The position numbers and the translations under genes were made by a program. A stretch of 64,000 bases of DNA from Rhodocyclaceae bacterium (GTDB taxonomy: Bacteria; Pseudomonadota; Gammaproteobacteria; Burkholderiales; Rhodocyclaceae). Location: contig JAGTRP010000016.1 of assembly GCA_018261935.1 (NCBI GenBank), positions 1 to 64,000 on the forward strand. Reading direction: 5' to 3'. Below, one piece after another: positions 20,485 to 29,773 of this stretch (the first letter of the stretch is position 1; every line of letters starts with the position of its first letter). The notes under the pieces are model-generated. The model did not search any database. It saw nothing but the letters and a program-made list of their open reading frames with translations, and was not told the DNA's origin.

Positions 20485-21771
20485 ATGAAGGCGGCGGACC
20501 TGTTGCTGGCCGCCCTGGTGACCCTGCCCGGCGCAGCCGCCTACGGCGACGGCAACGAGGATGCGCAGAAATGCGCCGAACTCTCCGCCAGCAGCACCAG
20601 CGGCCTCGCCACCGTCTACTCGGACGATGCCTCCGCTGCCTTCTTCGCCGCCCAGGCGGTGGGGTACTGCACCCGGGCCATCGAATCCGGCCAGCTGCCG
20701 CCCCCCCTCCTCGCCAATACCCTGGTCCTGCGGGGCCTGTGGATACGCCACCAGTCCCCCGACCGGGGCATCGCCGATTTCGACGCCGCCTTGAAGATCA
20801 ACCCGGACTTCGCCCAGGTCTATTCCCTGCGCGGCCTCACCTATGCCCAGAAGGGCGACCTGGACAAGGCCATCGCCGATTTCGACAATGCCGTCCGGCT
20901 CAATCCCCAGGATGCCCCTTCCCGCTCCATGCGCGGCTTCAGCTGGCAGCAGAAGGGCGACCTGGCGCGGGCCCTGGCCGATTACGACGCCGCCCTGCAG
21001 ATCAACCCCCAGGATGCGGAAACCCGGACCCTGCGCGGCACGGTCCTGCTCCAGAAGGGCAACCTGGAGAAGGCCATGGCCGATTTCGACCAATCCATCC
21101 GGCAGCGCCCCCAGGACGCCCAGGCCTATTTCAACCGGGGCGTCGCGCATGCCCAGAAAGGCGAGCTGGACCAGGCCCTCGCCGACTTCAACGCGGTGCT
21201 GCGCATCGAGCCCGGCCACGCCCAGGCCTTCTTCAACCGGGGCGTCACCTGGGAGCAGAAAAACGACCTGGACCGGGCCCTGGCCGATTACGACGCCGCC
21301 ATCCGTGCGGACAGCCGCTTTGCCGAGGCCTACACCAACCGCGGCGTCATCCTGGGGAAGAAAGGCCGCCTCGACAAGGCCATCGCCGAGTTCGACACCG
21401 CCATCCGGGTCAATCCCCTCTATGCCGACGCCTATTACAACCGCGGCATCGCCTTCGAGAAAAAGGACGACACGGACCGGGCCGTTGCCGACTACGACGC
21501 CGCGCTGCGCATCAATCCCGCCAATGCCCTGGCCTACTACCACCGGGCCCTGGCCTTCGACAAGAAAGGCGACGTGGACCGGGCTATCGCCGACTACGAT
21601 GCCGCCATCCGCATCGACCCCCAATACGCCCTGGCCTATTTCAACCGGGGACAGGCCTGGCGGCGCAAGGGCAATCTGGAACGGGCCGCCGCCGACTTCG
21701 ATGCCGCCACCCGGCTCAGCCATTCCCAAGGCATGGCAGGCCCCCTGCGCAGTCCCGCCAACAGCCGCTGA
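20485..21771 (+). CDS. Exported TPR-repeat protein
   Basis: This 428-residue protein has an N-terminal signal-like segment (LLLAALVTLPGAAAYG). After about residue 90 come nine or ten consecutive 34-residue tetratricopeptide units with the repeating pattern A-x-x-x-R-G-x-x-x-x-x-K-G-D-x-D-x-A-I-A-D-F-D. TPR arrays act as scaffolds for protein contacts, here probably in the periplasm. The near-identical units give the DNA a 102-base periodicity. The gene diverges from the kaiC operon, and any link to it is positional only. Confidence 0.88.
   Translation: MKAADLLLAALVTLPGAAAYGDGNEDAQKCAELSASSTSGLATVYSDDASAAFFAAQAVGYCTRAIESGQLPPPLLANTLVLRGLWIRHQSPDRGIADFDAALKINPDFAQVYSLRGLTYAQKGDLDKAIADFDNAVRLNPQDAPSRSMRGFSWQQKGDLARALADYDAALQINPQDAETRTLRGTVLLQKGNLEKAMADFDQSIRQRPQDAQAYFNRGVAHAQKGELDQALADFNAVLRIEPGHAQAFFNRGVTWEQKNDLDRALADYDAAIRADSRFAEAYTNRGVILGKKGRLDKAIAEFDTAIRVNPLYADAYYNRGIAFEKKDDTDRAVADYDAALRINPANALAYYHRALAFDKKGDVDRAIADYDAAIRIDPQYALAYFNRGQAWRRKGNLERAAADFDAATRLSHSQGMAGPLRSPANSR
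20760..21750 (+). repeat. 102-bp coding tandem repeats (TPR array)
   Basis: Units of 102 bases recur about nine times inside the TPR gene, each encoding one 34-residue repeat and sharing stretches such as GCCGATTACGACGCCGCC. They are imperfect and purely coding, and could allow expansion or contraction by recombination. Confidence 0.75.
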
Positions 21772-21919
21772 CGAGCCGGGGCCGCCGGCACCGGGCGGCT
21801 CCCCGGGGCGTCCCCTCGCCCCCGGCTGAAAGGGCTGCAGGCTTCAAGCGGCCGCCGCTTTGGGGTATTGTCGCCAATTCGTTTCGCATTCCTTTGCACT
21901 TCCAACCTGAAAGCATCTG

Positions 21920-22642
21920 ATGGCCGACCTGATTTTCTACAACAAGGTGGTTTCCCTCGATTCCCGGATTCACCACGATCTGCGCGTCAATCCCCAGGGG
22001 GGCTACGCCTTTGCCGCCAAGACCAATTCCGTGCCCGTGGTGGGCATCGAATTCGCCGATACCAGCCGCGAGTACCCCATCGCCTTCGTCAAGGCCCAGG
22101 GGGGCGTCTTCCTGCCGGTGGCCCTGCTCGGGCTGCGGGAGGACGAGAACCTCTTCGTCGATGGCGAGGGCCGTTGGGATGCCCGCTACATCCCCGCCTT
22201 CGTGCGCCGCTATCCCTTCGTCCCGGCGGAAGCCGAGCAGGGTGAAGTGGTTATCTGCATCGACGAGGCGGCCGCCTGCCTCAACCGCGAGGAGGGCGAG
22301 CCCCTCTTCGCTGGCGACCAGCCCAGCGCCTACCTGCAGAACATGCTGAACCTGATGCGGGAATACCAGGCCCATGCCCAGCGCAGCCAGGAATTCTGCA
22401 AGCACCTGCAGGAGAACGACCTGCTGGTGGAATCCAATGCCCAGGCCCAGCTGCCGGACGGCACCGCCTTCAACCTTTCCGGCCTCTTCGTGGTGGACGA
22501 GAAGCGCCTGCTGGCCTTGGACAAGGAGAAGGTCCATGCCCTCTTCGCCCAGGGCGAGCTCGGCCTGATCTACGCCCACCTGATGTCCCTGGGAAATCTG
22601 CAGCGGCTGGTGGAGAAACTGGGAACGCGCCTCCAGGGCTGA
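21920..22642 (+). CDS. SapC family protein
   Basis: This 240-residue soluble protein matches the SapC family, named for an S-layer-associated gene of Campylobacter. The characteristic parts are the early beta-rich VVGIEFADTSREYPIAFVK, DARYIPAFVRRYPFV near residue 90 and the C-terminal FNLSGLFVVDEKRL. The biochemical role of SapC proteins is not established. No S-layer gene is nearby. It is a single-gene unit ending in a strong terminator. Confidence 0.8.
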   Translation: MADLIFYNKVVSLDSRIHHDLRVNPQGGYAFAAKTNSVPVVGIEFADTSREYPIAFVKAQGGVFLPVALLGLREDENLFVDGEGRWDARYIPAFVRRYPFVPAEAEQGEVVICIDEAAACLNREEGEPLFAGDQPSAYLQNMLNLMREYQAHAQRSQEFCKHLQENDLLVESNAQAQLPDGTAFNLSGLFVVDEKRLLALDKEKVHALFAQGELGLIYAHLMSLGNLQRLVEKLGTRLQG

Positions 22643-22649
22643 TCCCTGC

Positions 22650-22689
22650 AAAAAAAACGCCGGCGGGTTTCCCCGCCGGCGCTTTTTTT
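22650..22689. terminator. Bidirectional Rho-independent terminator
   Basis: A 10-bp stem (CGCCGGCGGG at 22658-22667 with its complement at 22672-22681) is flanked by an A-run on the left and a T-run on the right. It serves the sapC-like gene and the convergent Tim44-like gene. Confidence 0.92.
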
Positions 22690-22706
22690 CGGCCCTGCCG
22701 CCGGGC

Positions 22707-23621
22707 TTACTGGACCTGCTGGATGCCGGCCAGGAGCCAGCCGTGGCTGCCATCCCGGGGCTTGGTGAGATGCCAGATCTCGTCGAAGGGCTCGGCTGCC
22801 CCTTCCCTGCCTTCCCGGGTCTGACCGGTGAAGCGCACGCTGGCCACGTAACGGGATTCCTCCTCGGCGACATCCAGGACCTGGGCATCCATCGTCACCA
22901 CATCGGTCTCCTGGGCGACCTGGCCGCGCTGGACGAAGTCCATCTTGATCTCGGCGAACATCTCCGGGGTGGTGAATTGGCGGATGTCATCGATATTGCC
23001 CGCATCGTTGGCGGCCTGCAGGCGCAGGAAATTGACCTTGGCGTGGCGGACGAAGCCCTCCACGTCGAAGTCCGCCGGCACGCTGCCGGCCTGGGCAGCC
23101 GGCGCCGCCGCGGGAGAAAAGCTGGCGGTCGGCTCCTGGCGGGTGCCGTAATCCATCCCCGTGCCGGTTGCCTGGTAAGGCATGCCCCCGGCACCGGCCA
23201 GGGCCGGCTGCTGGGATGCCATGCCGCGCCGGCGCATGATGAAGCCCACGATGGCGATCACCGCCATGACGGCCAGGCCGATCAGGAGCATGGATGCCAG
23301 CCCTTCGCCGAAACCGAAATGGGAAGCCAGGGCCGCGAGGCCGAGACCGGCCGCCAGCCCGGCCAGGGGACCCATCCAGGAGCGCTTGGGCTGGGCCTGG
23401 GGCTGGGGAGCAGCCGCCGCCGGCTGGGACTTGGCGGCCTGGGGCGCGGTCGCCTGGCTGGGCGCTGCCGGCGCCGGGGTCATGGATTTTTGCGGGGCCA
23501 CCGCCTCCCGCTGCATCCCGAAGGAGCGGCCGCCGCCCAGACGCCGGGCGGCTTCGGCGTCACCCATCGTGAGCGTGAGGCCAAGGGCGAAGACCGCGGA
23601 CCATAGAGCAAAGCTTTTCAT
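22707..23621 (-). CDS. Tim44-like domain membrane protein
   Basis: This 304-residue protein starts with a signal-like segment. A Pro/Ala/Gln-rich linker (about 45-80) follows. Two hydrophobic segments come next (GPLAGLAAGLGLAALASHFG and MLLIGLAVMAVIAIVGFIM), then a C-terminal Tim44-like domain (from about 180) with FVRHAKVNFLRLQAANDAGN and the closing GWLLAGIQQVQ. The domain is related to the mitochondrial import motor component, but in bacteria its function is not established. It is probably anchored in the inner membrane with the domain in the cytoplasm. Confidence 0.85.
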   Translation of the reverse strand: MKSFALWSAVFALGLTLTMGDAEAARRLGGGRSFGMQREAVAPQKSMTPAPAAPSQATAPQAAKSQPAAAAPQPQAQPKRSWMGPLAGLAAGLGLAALASHFGFGEGLASMLLIGLAVMAVIAIVGFIMRRRGMASQQPALAGAGGMPYQATGTGMDYGTRQEPTASFSPAAAPAAQAGSVPADFDVEGFVRHAKVNFLRLQAANDAGNIDDIRQFTTPEMFAEIKMDFVQRGQVAQETDVVTMDAQVLDVAEEESRYVASVRFTGQTREGREGAAEPFDEIWHLTKPRDGSHGWLLAGIQQVQ

Positions 23622-23747
23622 TCATCTCTCCGTAGAAAAACAAGGGGTACCGTGAAGGATAGCCGCCGGACACCCCATGAAAAACAATAATAAAGTTAAT
23701 AAACCGTTCGATAAATACGAAAACTTTCCGCCCCGGGAACCATCGTG

Positions 23748-25055
23748 TCAGCGCGGTTCTTCTTCGCCGGCCGGCTTCGGCAGGGGGCTCGCCAGGACCT
23801 TGTCCACCCGCTTGCCGTCCAGGTCCACCACCTCCAGGCGCCAGTTTTCCCATTCCGCCACGTCGGCGGTGCGGGGCAGGCGCCCGAGGAGCCACATCAT
23901 CATGCCGCTCAGGGTGTGGTAGCGCCCCTTGTCCTCCTCCGGCGTTGATTTGAAGCCCAGACGGTCCTTCAGTTCAGGAATCGGAATGAGGCCATCCAGA
24001 AGCCAGGACCCGTCCTCCCGCCGGATGGCCCAGGCCTCCTCGTTATCCTGGGCGTGGAACTCCCCGGTCACGGCCTCCAGCACGTCGTGGAGGGCCACCA
24101 GGCCGAGGATTTCGCCGTACTCGTCGATGACGAACACCATCTGGGTGGAGGAGGCGCGAAACTGCTCCAGCAACTCCATGCCGGTGAGGGATTCGGGCAC
24201 ATAGACGGCGGGCTGCAGCTGGGCCGTCAGATCGGGCTTGCCGTTGCGGCGCATCTGGTTGAACAGCTGCTTGGTGGCGACCACCCCCAGGATGTCGTGC
24301 AGCCCGCCCCGGCAGACCGGAAAGCGCGAGTGCTCGGAGGCGGCGACCCGCTCCAGGTTGGCCTCCAGGGGCTCAGTGCTGTCCAGGTACACGATGTCGG
24401 CCCGGGGCACCATGAGGGAAGCGATCTGGCGCTCGTCCAGGCGGAAGACGTTGCGCACCATCTCGTGTTCGCTCTTCTCGATGACTCCCGCGTCCGACCC
24501 CTCGGCCAGCATGGCGTTGATCTCTTCCTCGGTGATGGCGGCGGGGAGCCGGTCCCGGATGCCCAGAAGGCCCAGGACGGTTTCGGTGGAGAAGGACAGG
24601 AAGCGGACGAAGGGATGCGACAGGGTGGCGAGCTTCTCCATGGGCCGCGCCACCGCCAGGGAAATGCCTTCCGGATTGAACTGGCCGATGCGCTTGGGCA
24701 CCAGTTCGCCGACCACGATGGTGGCGTAGGTCACCACCACCACCAGGAGGAAGGTGGCGCCCACTTCGCTGCTCCGCTGCTCGACCCCGAGGGCCTGCAG
24801 CCAGCGGGCCAGGGGTGCCGCGAGGGCCGCCTCGCCGACGATGCCGTTGAGGATGCCGATGGAGGTGATGCCGATCTGGATGGTGGACAGGAAGCGGGTG
24901 GGCTCCTCCCCCAGGCGCATGGCAACCTCGGCGGAAGAATGGCCCTCCTCCGCCAGGCGGGACAGGCGGCCGCGCCGGGCCGTGACCAGGGCCATTTCCG
25001 ACATGGCGAAGAGCCCATTCACGAGGATGAGGAGGATAAGCAGGAATATTTCCAT
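23748..25055 (-). CDS. CNNM/CorC-type transporter-associated protein (hemolysin family)
   Basis: This 435-residue membrane protein has an N-terminal CNNM (DUF21) domain with about four helices, including the acidic motif VVGELVPKRIGQFNPE. A pair of CBS domains (roughly 205-330) follows, binding adenosyl ligands. The C-terminal CorC_HlyC domain has GSWLLDGLIPIPELKDRLG. Relatives export Mg2+ or otherwise help divalent-cation balance. The old hemolysin name is misleading. The AI-2E-type gene precedes it with only a 50-base gap, so the two may be co-transcribed. Confidence 0.88.
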   Translation of the reverse strand: MEIFLLILLILVNGLFAMSEMALVTARRGRLSRLAEEGHSSAEVAMRLGEEPTRFLSTIQIGITSIGILNGIVGEAALAAPLARWLQALGVEQRSSEVGATFLLVVVVTYATIVVGELVPKRIGQFNPEGISLAVARPMEKLATLSHPFVRFLSFSTETVLGLLGIRDRLPAAITEEEINAMLAEGSDAGVIEKSEHEMVRNVFRLDERQIASLMVPRADIVYLDSTEPLEANLERVAASEHSRFPVCRGGLHDILGVVATKQLFNQMRRNGKPDLTAQLQPAVYVPESLTGMELLEQFRASSTQMVFVIDEYGEILGLVALHDVLEAVTGEFHAQDNEEAWAIRREDGSWLLDGLIPIPELKDRLGFKSTPEEDKGRYHTLSGMMMWLLGRLPRTADVAEWENWRLEVVDLDGKRVDKVLASPLPKPAGEEEPR

Positions 25056-25107
25056 AGGGTGGTCCGGCGGACATTCCTCAGACCCGCTGCCGGCACCGGG
25101 AATTCCG

Positions 25108-26226
25108 TCATGGGCCCCCGGGCCCCTGGGTGTCTGCCTTTTCCTCCCCGGGCCTGGCGAGCTGGACCTCCTCGGCGGCGTCGGTGGGCTCGCCGAGCCG
25201 GTCCTCCACGTAGAGCATCTTGACCAGCACCATGCCCACCGCCGTCAGGGGGGTGGCGATAAAGATCCCCAGCAGGCCCAGGGTCGAGAAGCCCAGGAGC
25301 AGCTGGGCGGTGATGGCCAGCGCCGGCGGCAGCTTGACGCTGCGCTGGTCGATGAGGGGAGAGATGACATAGCCCTCGACCATGTGGATGCCCAGGTAGA
25401 GGGCGGCCACGGAGGCCATTTCCGCCGGCCCGACCGCCAGGGCCACCAGGAGGGCGGGAATGGCGGCCAGGATGGGACCGACATAGGGGACGAACTCGCA
25501 CAGGAAGGCGATGATGCCCAGGGCCAGGGCCAGGGGCATGCCCAGGAGCAGGAGCCCCACGGTGGTGGCGAACCCCACCGCGGCCATCTTGATGAAGGTG
25601 CCGATGAGCCACCAGTGCAGGGTGGCGCCCAGCGCCGCCAGGACCTCCGCCGCCCGCCGCCGGCCCCGGGGCGGGACGAGGCGCAGCAGGCCGTCCAGGT
25701 AGGTGCGGGGCGCCGCCGCCGCGTAGAGGCCGATGAAGAAGACCACCAGCAGACCGGCCACGGCCCCCAGGGTGGTGGAGAAGGCGCCGCCGGTGATGCG
25801 GGCCAGCCATTCCCTGTCCTTCGCCAGGGCCTTGAAGCTGGTGTTGGCGATGAGGATGCGGCCCCATTCGTACTGCCGCACCTGGTCCTGGATCTGGCCC
25901 CAGGCCTTGGCCAGGCGGGGAATCAGCTCATCCATCTGGCTGATGATCTCGGCCCCCAGGAACCAGCCGACGAGGATCAGGAAACAGCCCAGGAGGAGGA
26001 ACACCAGGGCCAGGCACCAGCGCTCCGATACGCCGGTGAGCTTGCCCAGGGCATTGCTCAGGCCACGCAGGAAAACCGCCCAGAGAATGCCGGCGAAGGC
26101 GAGGACCAGCACATCGGCCATCGCCCAGGCCAGGAGGCCGAGGGCGGCGATGAGCGCCACCCAGGCCACGACGGCAAGGGAACGATTGGCCTGCGGCGGC
26201 AGCGGCGGCCAGGTGGAAGTGTTCAC
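25108..26226 (-). CDS. AI-2E family transporter
   Basis: This 372-residue inner-membrane protein of the AI-2E (formerly UPF0118) family has about eight helices. The conserved C-terminal block includes FVPYVGPILAAIPALLVAL and MVEGYVISPLIDQRSVKLPP. Members export autoinducer-2 or act as Na+/H+ antiporters (YdgG/TqsA-like versus others), and which applies here is unknown. The start is a GTG at 26226 with no clear ribosome-binding site, so the exact N-terminus is uncertain. Confidence 0.85.
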   Translation of the reverse strand: MNTSTWPPLPPQANRSLAVVAWVALIAALGLLAWAMADVLVLAFAGILWAVFLRGLSNALGKLTGVSERWCLALVFLLLGCFLILVGWFLGAEIISQMDELIPRLAKAWGQIQDQVRQYEWGRILIANTSFKALAKDREWLARITGGAFSTTLGAVAGLLVVFFIGLYAAAAPRTYLDGLLRLVPPRGRRRAAEVLAALGATLHWWLIGTFIKMAAVGFATTVGLLLLGMPLALALGIIAFLCEFVPYVGPILAAIPALLVALAVGPAEMASVAALYLGIHMVEGYVISPLIDQRSVKLPPALAITAQLLLGFSTLGLLGIFIATPLTAVGMVLVKMLYVEDRLGEPTDAAEEVQLARPGEEKADTQGPGGP

Positions 26227-26438
26227 GGCACTTCCACCCGGCCGCCGGCGATCCTGGCGGCAAGATCCATGGCGGCGCCTCCCCGGAAAGATGCAACGGA
26301 ATTTCTATGCAATCCGTGTGCCCCGGCCCGTCGCCGGGCCGCCCCCAGGTTCCGCGAACATCGGGGCCGTGGCGCTGTCCATGTAAGTTCCATAACGATG
26401 GTCTGTGCCCCTCGAGCCGCCCCTGGAGAAAGAATGCA

Positions 26439-27005
26439 ATGAGAGACCTCATCCTTCTCGCGCTGGCCGCCGCCGTCTCCCTGCCCGCCGCCGGCGAGCC
26501 GGAAACCTACATCATCGACGGCAAGCACACCTTTCCCCGCTTCGAGTACAGCCACTTCGGCTATTCCACCCAGGTCAGCCGTTTCGACCGCACGGCCGGC
26601 AAGATCGTCCTGGACCGCGCCGCCAGGACCGGCAGTGTCGATGTCACCATCGACGTCGCCTCCGTGGACACCGGCAATGCCCTCCTGGACGAGCATCTGC
26701 AGGGCGACGATTTCTTCGACGTGAAGAAATTCCCGACCATCACCTTCAAGTCGAGGACGCTGAAATTCACCGGCGACAAGGTCTCCGAGGTGGACGGCAA
26801 CCTGACCATCAAGGGCATCACCAAGCCGGTGAGCCTCACCGTCACCTCCTTCAAGTGCATGCCCCATCCCCTGCTCAAGAAGGACGCCTGCGGCGCCAAC
26901 GCCACCACCCGGATCAACCGTACCGAATTCAATGCCGGCAAATACGCCCCTGCCGTCAGCGATGACGTCATCCTCAGCATCGCCGTCGAAGCCCTCAAGG
27001 AATAG
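26439..27005 (+). CDS. YceI family periplasmic protein
   Basis: This 188-residue lipocalin-like beta-barrel protein has a cleavable signal peptide (ILLALAAAVSLPAAGEP). Typical YceI segments are YIIDGKHTFPRFEYSHFGYS, NALLDEHLQGDDFFDVKKFP and GNLTIKGITKPVSLTV. YceI proteins bind polyisoprenoid chains and are often linked to alkaline or osmotic stress, but the ligand here is not known. The ATG at 26439 follows a GGAGAAAG site. The upstream frame to 26307 is not coding. Confidence 0.9.
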   Translation: MRDLILLALAAAVSLPAAGEPETYIIDGKHTFPRFEYSHFGYSTQVSRFDRTAGKIVLDRAARTGSVDVTIDVASVDTGNALLDEHLQGDDFFDVKKFPTITFKSRTLKFTGDKVSEVDGNLTIKGITKPVSLTVTSFKCMPHPLLKKDACGANATTRINRTEFNAGKYAPAVSDDVILSIAVEALKE

Positions 27006-27151
27006 AACGGCCTCGGGGTTGGAAACCCCAGGGCTTCCGCCTCCGGAATGGGGGTTTTGCCTTATCGCGGATGTCATGCCCCGGATGTTCAATCGTAACC
27101 AGCTGGCAAGGGGCCGGTTACCCATTTCCGATCAATGAACCTATGGTATCG

Positions 27152-27349
27152 ATGACGATGGACAGCAATGCTTCGATCAGACCCCGGCTCATCATTCAGC
27201 GCGTCGCCGAGCGCAGGAAGACGACCTATCTCAAGGGGCCGCCGTTCATCAACGAGGAGGGGCTGGTCCTGGTGGATCGCCGTGCCCACGGGGAGCGGCG
27301 GGGACGGCGGAAGGAAATCTGCGCCTTGCTGCGCAGCCGGGCCCAATAA
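27152..27349 (+). CDS. Small basic hypothetical protein
   Basis: This 65-residue frame has an orderly, strongly basic composition with the pattern KGPPFINEEGLVLVDRRAHG followed by ERRGRRKE. Small proteins of this sort with repeated DRR/ERR motifs occur in related bacteria but have no known function. There is no good ribosome-binding site, and ATGs at 27143, 27152 and 27158 compete. It may be real, but support is modest. Confidence 0.4.
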   Translation: MTMDSNASIRPRLIIQRVAERRKTTYLKGPPFINEEGLVLVDRRAHGERRGRRKEICALLRSRAQ

Positions 27350-27409
27350 TTCCCGGCCGGGTCGCGGATTTCCGGGCCCATTCCCGCCCTGGTTCCCGGC
27401 TGTTCGCCT

Positions 27410-29155
27410 TCAGGCTGCGGGACTGCCGGAACGGGGGGTAGCGGGCAGGGGCAAGGCGAAGTGGAAGGTGGCTCCGCCCTCCGGCTGGCCCTCGGCCCAG
27501 ATGCGGCCCCGGTGGCGATGCAGGATGCGCTGGGCGATGGCCAGGCCGACGCCGGTCCCCTCGAACTCGTCCTGGCCGTGCAGGCGCTCGAAGATGCCGA
27601 AGAGCTTGCCGGCATAGCGCATGTCGAAACCGGCGCCGTTGTCCCTGATCCAGTAGCGAACCTCCCCGCCCTCTGTGCTGCCGCCGATGTCGATGCGGGC
27701 CGCCGGCCGCCGACGGGTGAATTTGACGGCATTGCCGATGAGGTTCGCCCACACCTGGCGGAGCATGATGGCATCCCCCCAGGCGGGCGGCAGCGGCGAG
27801 AAGCTCAACTCGATGGCGCGCCCGGGCTCGGCGGCCCGCAGCTCCTCGGCGACTTTCCGGGCGATGGCCTCCATGTCCACCGGCTGCCGCGCCATTTCCC
27901 GGCGCCCCATGCGGGAGAAGGCCAGGAGGTCGTCGATCAGCCGGCCCATGCGCAGGGCGTTTTCGCAGACCACCTGCAGCTGGCGCCGGCCCTCGTCGTC
28001 CAGCTTGTCGCCATAGCGGGCCATTACCTTGCGGGAGAAGCCGTCGATGGCCCGCAGGGGAGACCGGAGGTCGTGGGAAATCGAGTAGGCCACATCTTCC
28101 AGCTCCTTGTTGGCGGCCTGCAGGGTCGCGGTGCGCTCCGCCACCCGCTGCTCCAGCTCGGCGTTGAGCTTGCGGATTTCCTCCACGGCCAGCATGCGCT
28201 CGGTGACGTCGCTGACGTTCGTTATGAAGTAGAGGGGCTTGCCGTCCCCATCCCGGCGCAGGCTGACGGTCACGTCCGCCCACACCACGGTGCCGCTCTT
28301 GTGCAGGTAGCGCTTGATGAAGCGGGTCGATTCCTTTTCGCCGGCCAGAAGGGGCGCCAGGGCACTGCGGGTCGCTTCGATGTCGTCGGGGTGGGTGACG
28401 CCCACCCAGCCGAGGGTCTGGAGTTCATCCTCGGCGTACCCCAGCATCTCGCACAGGGCGCTGTTCACCCGTTCCAGCCGCCCATCGAAGGCGAGGATGC
28501 TTTTGCCGATGGAGGAATGCTCGAACATGTAGCGGAACTGTTCCTCGCTTTCCGCCAGTGCCGCGGTCCGTTCCCGCACCTGCTGCTCCAGGGTTTCGTT
28601 GAGCAGGCTGAACTGGGCCTGGATGGCCGACAGCTGCCGATTCTGGTTGAGGGCGTTCTCGTACAGGGACAGCAGCAGATTCAATATCTGCTGGCCGCCG
28701 CCGGCGATACTGAAGTGCTTGCCGCCGTATCCCACCACCTCCTCCCGCCGCTCGTCGGCCCGCCGCCTCAGGATCGGGGCTTCCAGCAGGGCGCGGACGC
28801 GGTCCAGCAGCTTGGGCTCGACATAGGGCTTGATGATGTAGGCGTCGGCGCCGGAATTGATGGCCTCGATGATGTCCTCCGGCTCCGCCAGCACCGTCAA
28901 CAGGATCACCGGGATATTCCACATCGCCTCGTCGTACTTGAGGGCGCGGCACAGGGCATAGCCGTTCATCACCGGCATGTTGATGTCGCTCATCACCAGG
29001 TCGGGGCGATGGGCCCGCGCCGCCTTCAGGCCTTCCTCGCCGTCCCGCGCCACGGTCACCTCGTAGCCTGCCCGGGCGAGGGTGCGGCGCACCAGTTCCG
29101 CCTCCACCGCGCTGTCCTCGACCACCAAGATCAGGGGCATCAGGGGATTCGTCAT
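27410..29155 (-). CDS. Receiver-PAS histidine kinase
   Basis: This 581-residue cytoplasmic hybrid kinase begins with a receiver domain (phosphoacceptor Asp57 in LVMSDINMPVMNG, Lys109). A coiled coil at about 150-200 follows, then one PAS domain at 205-325 (IGKSILAFDGRLERVNSALC). The dimerisation domain carries His361 ([15 protein letters not shown]) and the ATPase domain has [19 protein letters not shown] and [12 protein letters not shown] receiver at the front suggests that phosphate from another kinase, or from the Hpt protein encoded just upstream, controls its activity. It overlaps that Hpt gene by four bases. Its kinase half is nearly the same as that of the kai-operon kinase. Confidence 0.92.
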   Translation of the reverse strand: MTNPLMPLILVVEDSAVEAELVRRTLARAGYEVTVARDGEEGLKAARAHRPDLVMSDINMPVMNGYALCRALKYDEAMWNIPVILLTVLAEPEDIIEAINSGADAYIIKPYVEPKLLDRVRALLEAPILRRRADERREEVVGYGGKHFSIAGGGQQILNLLLSLYENALNQNRQLSAIQAQFSLLNETLEQQVRERTAALAESEEQFRYMFEHSSIGKSILAFDGRLERVNSALCEMLGYAEDELQTLGWVGVTHPDDIEATRSALAPLLAGEKESTRFIKRYLHKSGTVVWADVTVSLRRDGDGKPLYFITNVSDVTERMLAVEEIRKLNAELEQRVAERTATLQAANKELEDVAYSISHDLRSPLRAIDGFSRKVMARYGDKLDDEGRRQLQVVCENALRMGRLIDDLLAFSRMGRREMARQPVDMEAIARKVAEELRAAEPGRAIELSFSPLPPAWGDAIMLRQVWANLIGNAVKFTRRRPAARIDIGGSTEGGEVRYWIRDNGAGFDMRYAGKLFGIFERLHGQDEFEGTGVGLAIAQRILHRHRGRIWAEGQPEGGATFHFALPLPATPRSGSPAA

Positions 29156-29547
29156 TTCCTCGAGGATGCTGCCGGGGGCTGGGTAGGCGCGGACGGCCGC
29201 GGCGAAGCGGGTTCTGCCATGTCGCCGCCGGCGAGGGCCTCCTGCACGCGCTCGCGCAACTCCCCCAGGGCCTGGTTCAGGCGAGTGACGATATCCGGAG
29301 TGAGGGGAGCTTCCCCCTTGCGGGCCGCGTTAAAGACACTTTCCAGCCCCAGGGCGGCGCTCTCTATCCGGACCAGCCCGAGGACCCGCGCCGCGCCCTT
29401 CAGGCTATGGGATTCCCGGAAGGCTTCTTCCAGCAGCGCCGGATCGGCAGGGGATTGCTCCAGGCGCAGCAAATCCTCTTCCAGGCGGGCCAGATGCTGG
29501 CCGCTTTCCGCCTTGAATAGCCGGTAGAGGTCGGGGTCCTCGATCAT
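29152..29547 (-). CDS. Histidine phosphotransfer (Hpt) protein
   Basis: This 131-residue single Hpt domain, like the N-terminal P1 domain of CheA, carries the phosphorylated His47 in ESHSLKGAARVLG. A short Pro/Ser-rich tail follows. Its stop overlaps the start of the receiver-PAS kinase gene (ATGA), so it is probably a relay partner of that protein. It begins at the ATG at 29547, preceded by GAAGGGGA. Longer frames are not supported. A remnant of a CheA is an alternative, but the domain is complete. Confidence 0.85.
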   Translation of the reverse strand: MIEDPDLYRLFKAESGQHLARLEEDLLRLEQSPADPALLEEAFRESHSLKGAARVLGLVRIESAALGLESVFNAARKGEAPLTPDIVTRLNQALGELRERVQEALAGGDMAEPASPRPSAPTQPPAASSRK

Positions 29548-29736
29548 TTCCCCTTCTGTCAAACAAAAGCCCGCAGGTTTACGGGTGCCGGCAATGGAGA
29601 AGGCTTGTAGGTCATTTTGAGGCCCGGAGGGCGGCGTTCCTGCTGAAGGGGAAACACTCAAAATTGGACCGCCCCGCCGGCCCATCGTTCATGCCCGGCG
29701 GCCGCCCCCGGCCGCAGGGAAAAGGGTGCGCAGAAA
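29548..29736. other. Upstream region of the Hpt gene
   Basis: No gene is visible here. The region should contain the promoter of the Hpt-kinase operon. It ends at the terminator displaced from tRNA-Ser. Confidence 0.3.
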
Positions 29737-29766
29737 ACAAAAAAGCCGTTGTGGATCAACGGCTTT
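29737..29766 (-). terminator. Displaced terminator of the tRNA-Ser gene
   Basis: A 10-bp stem (29742-29751 with 29757-29766, loop TGGAT) is followed on the minus strand by TTTTTTGTTTT. It stands seven bases beyond the copied tRNA-Ser 3' end at 29774-29797, where the terminator of an uninterrupted tRNA-Ser gene would be expected. No other minus-strand transcript explains it. Confidence 0.8.
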
Positions 29767-29773
29767 CATACTT

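Noticed and set aside
20760-21750. Regular repeats resembling a CRISPR array
   Set aside because: The repeats are 102 bases long, in frame and encode TPR units, with no unique spacers.
27010-27060. Possible terminator behind the YceI gene
   Set aside because: A GGGGTT/AACCCC stem exists but is short and not followed by a T-run, so I do not call it.
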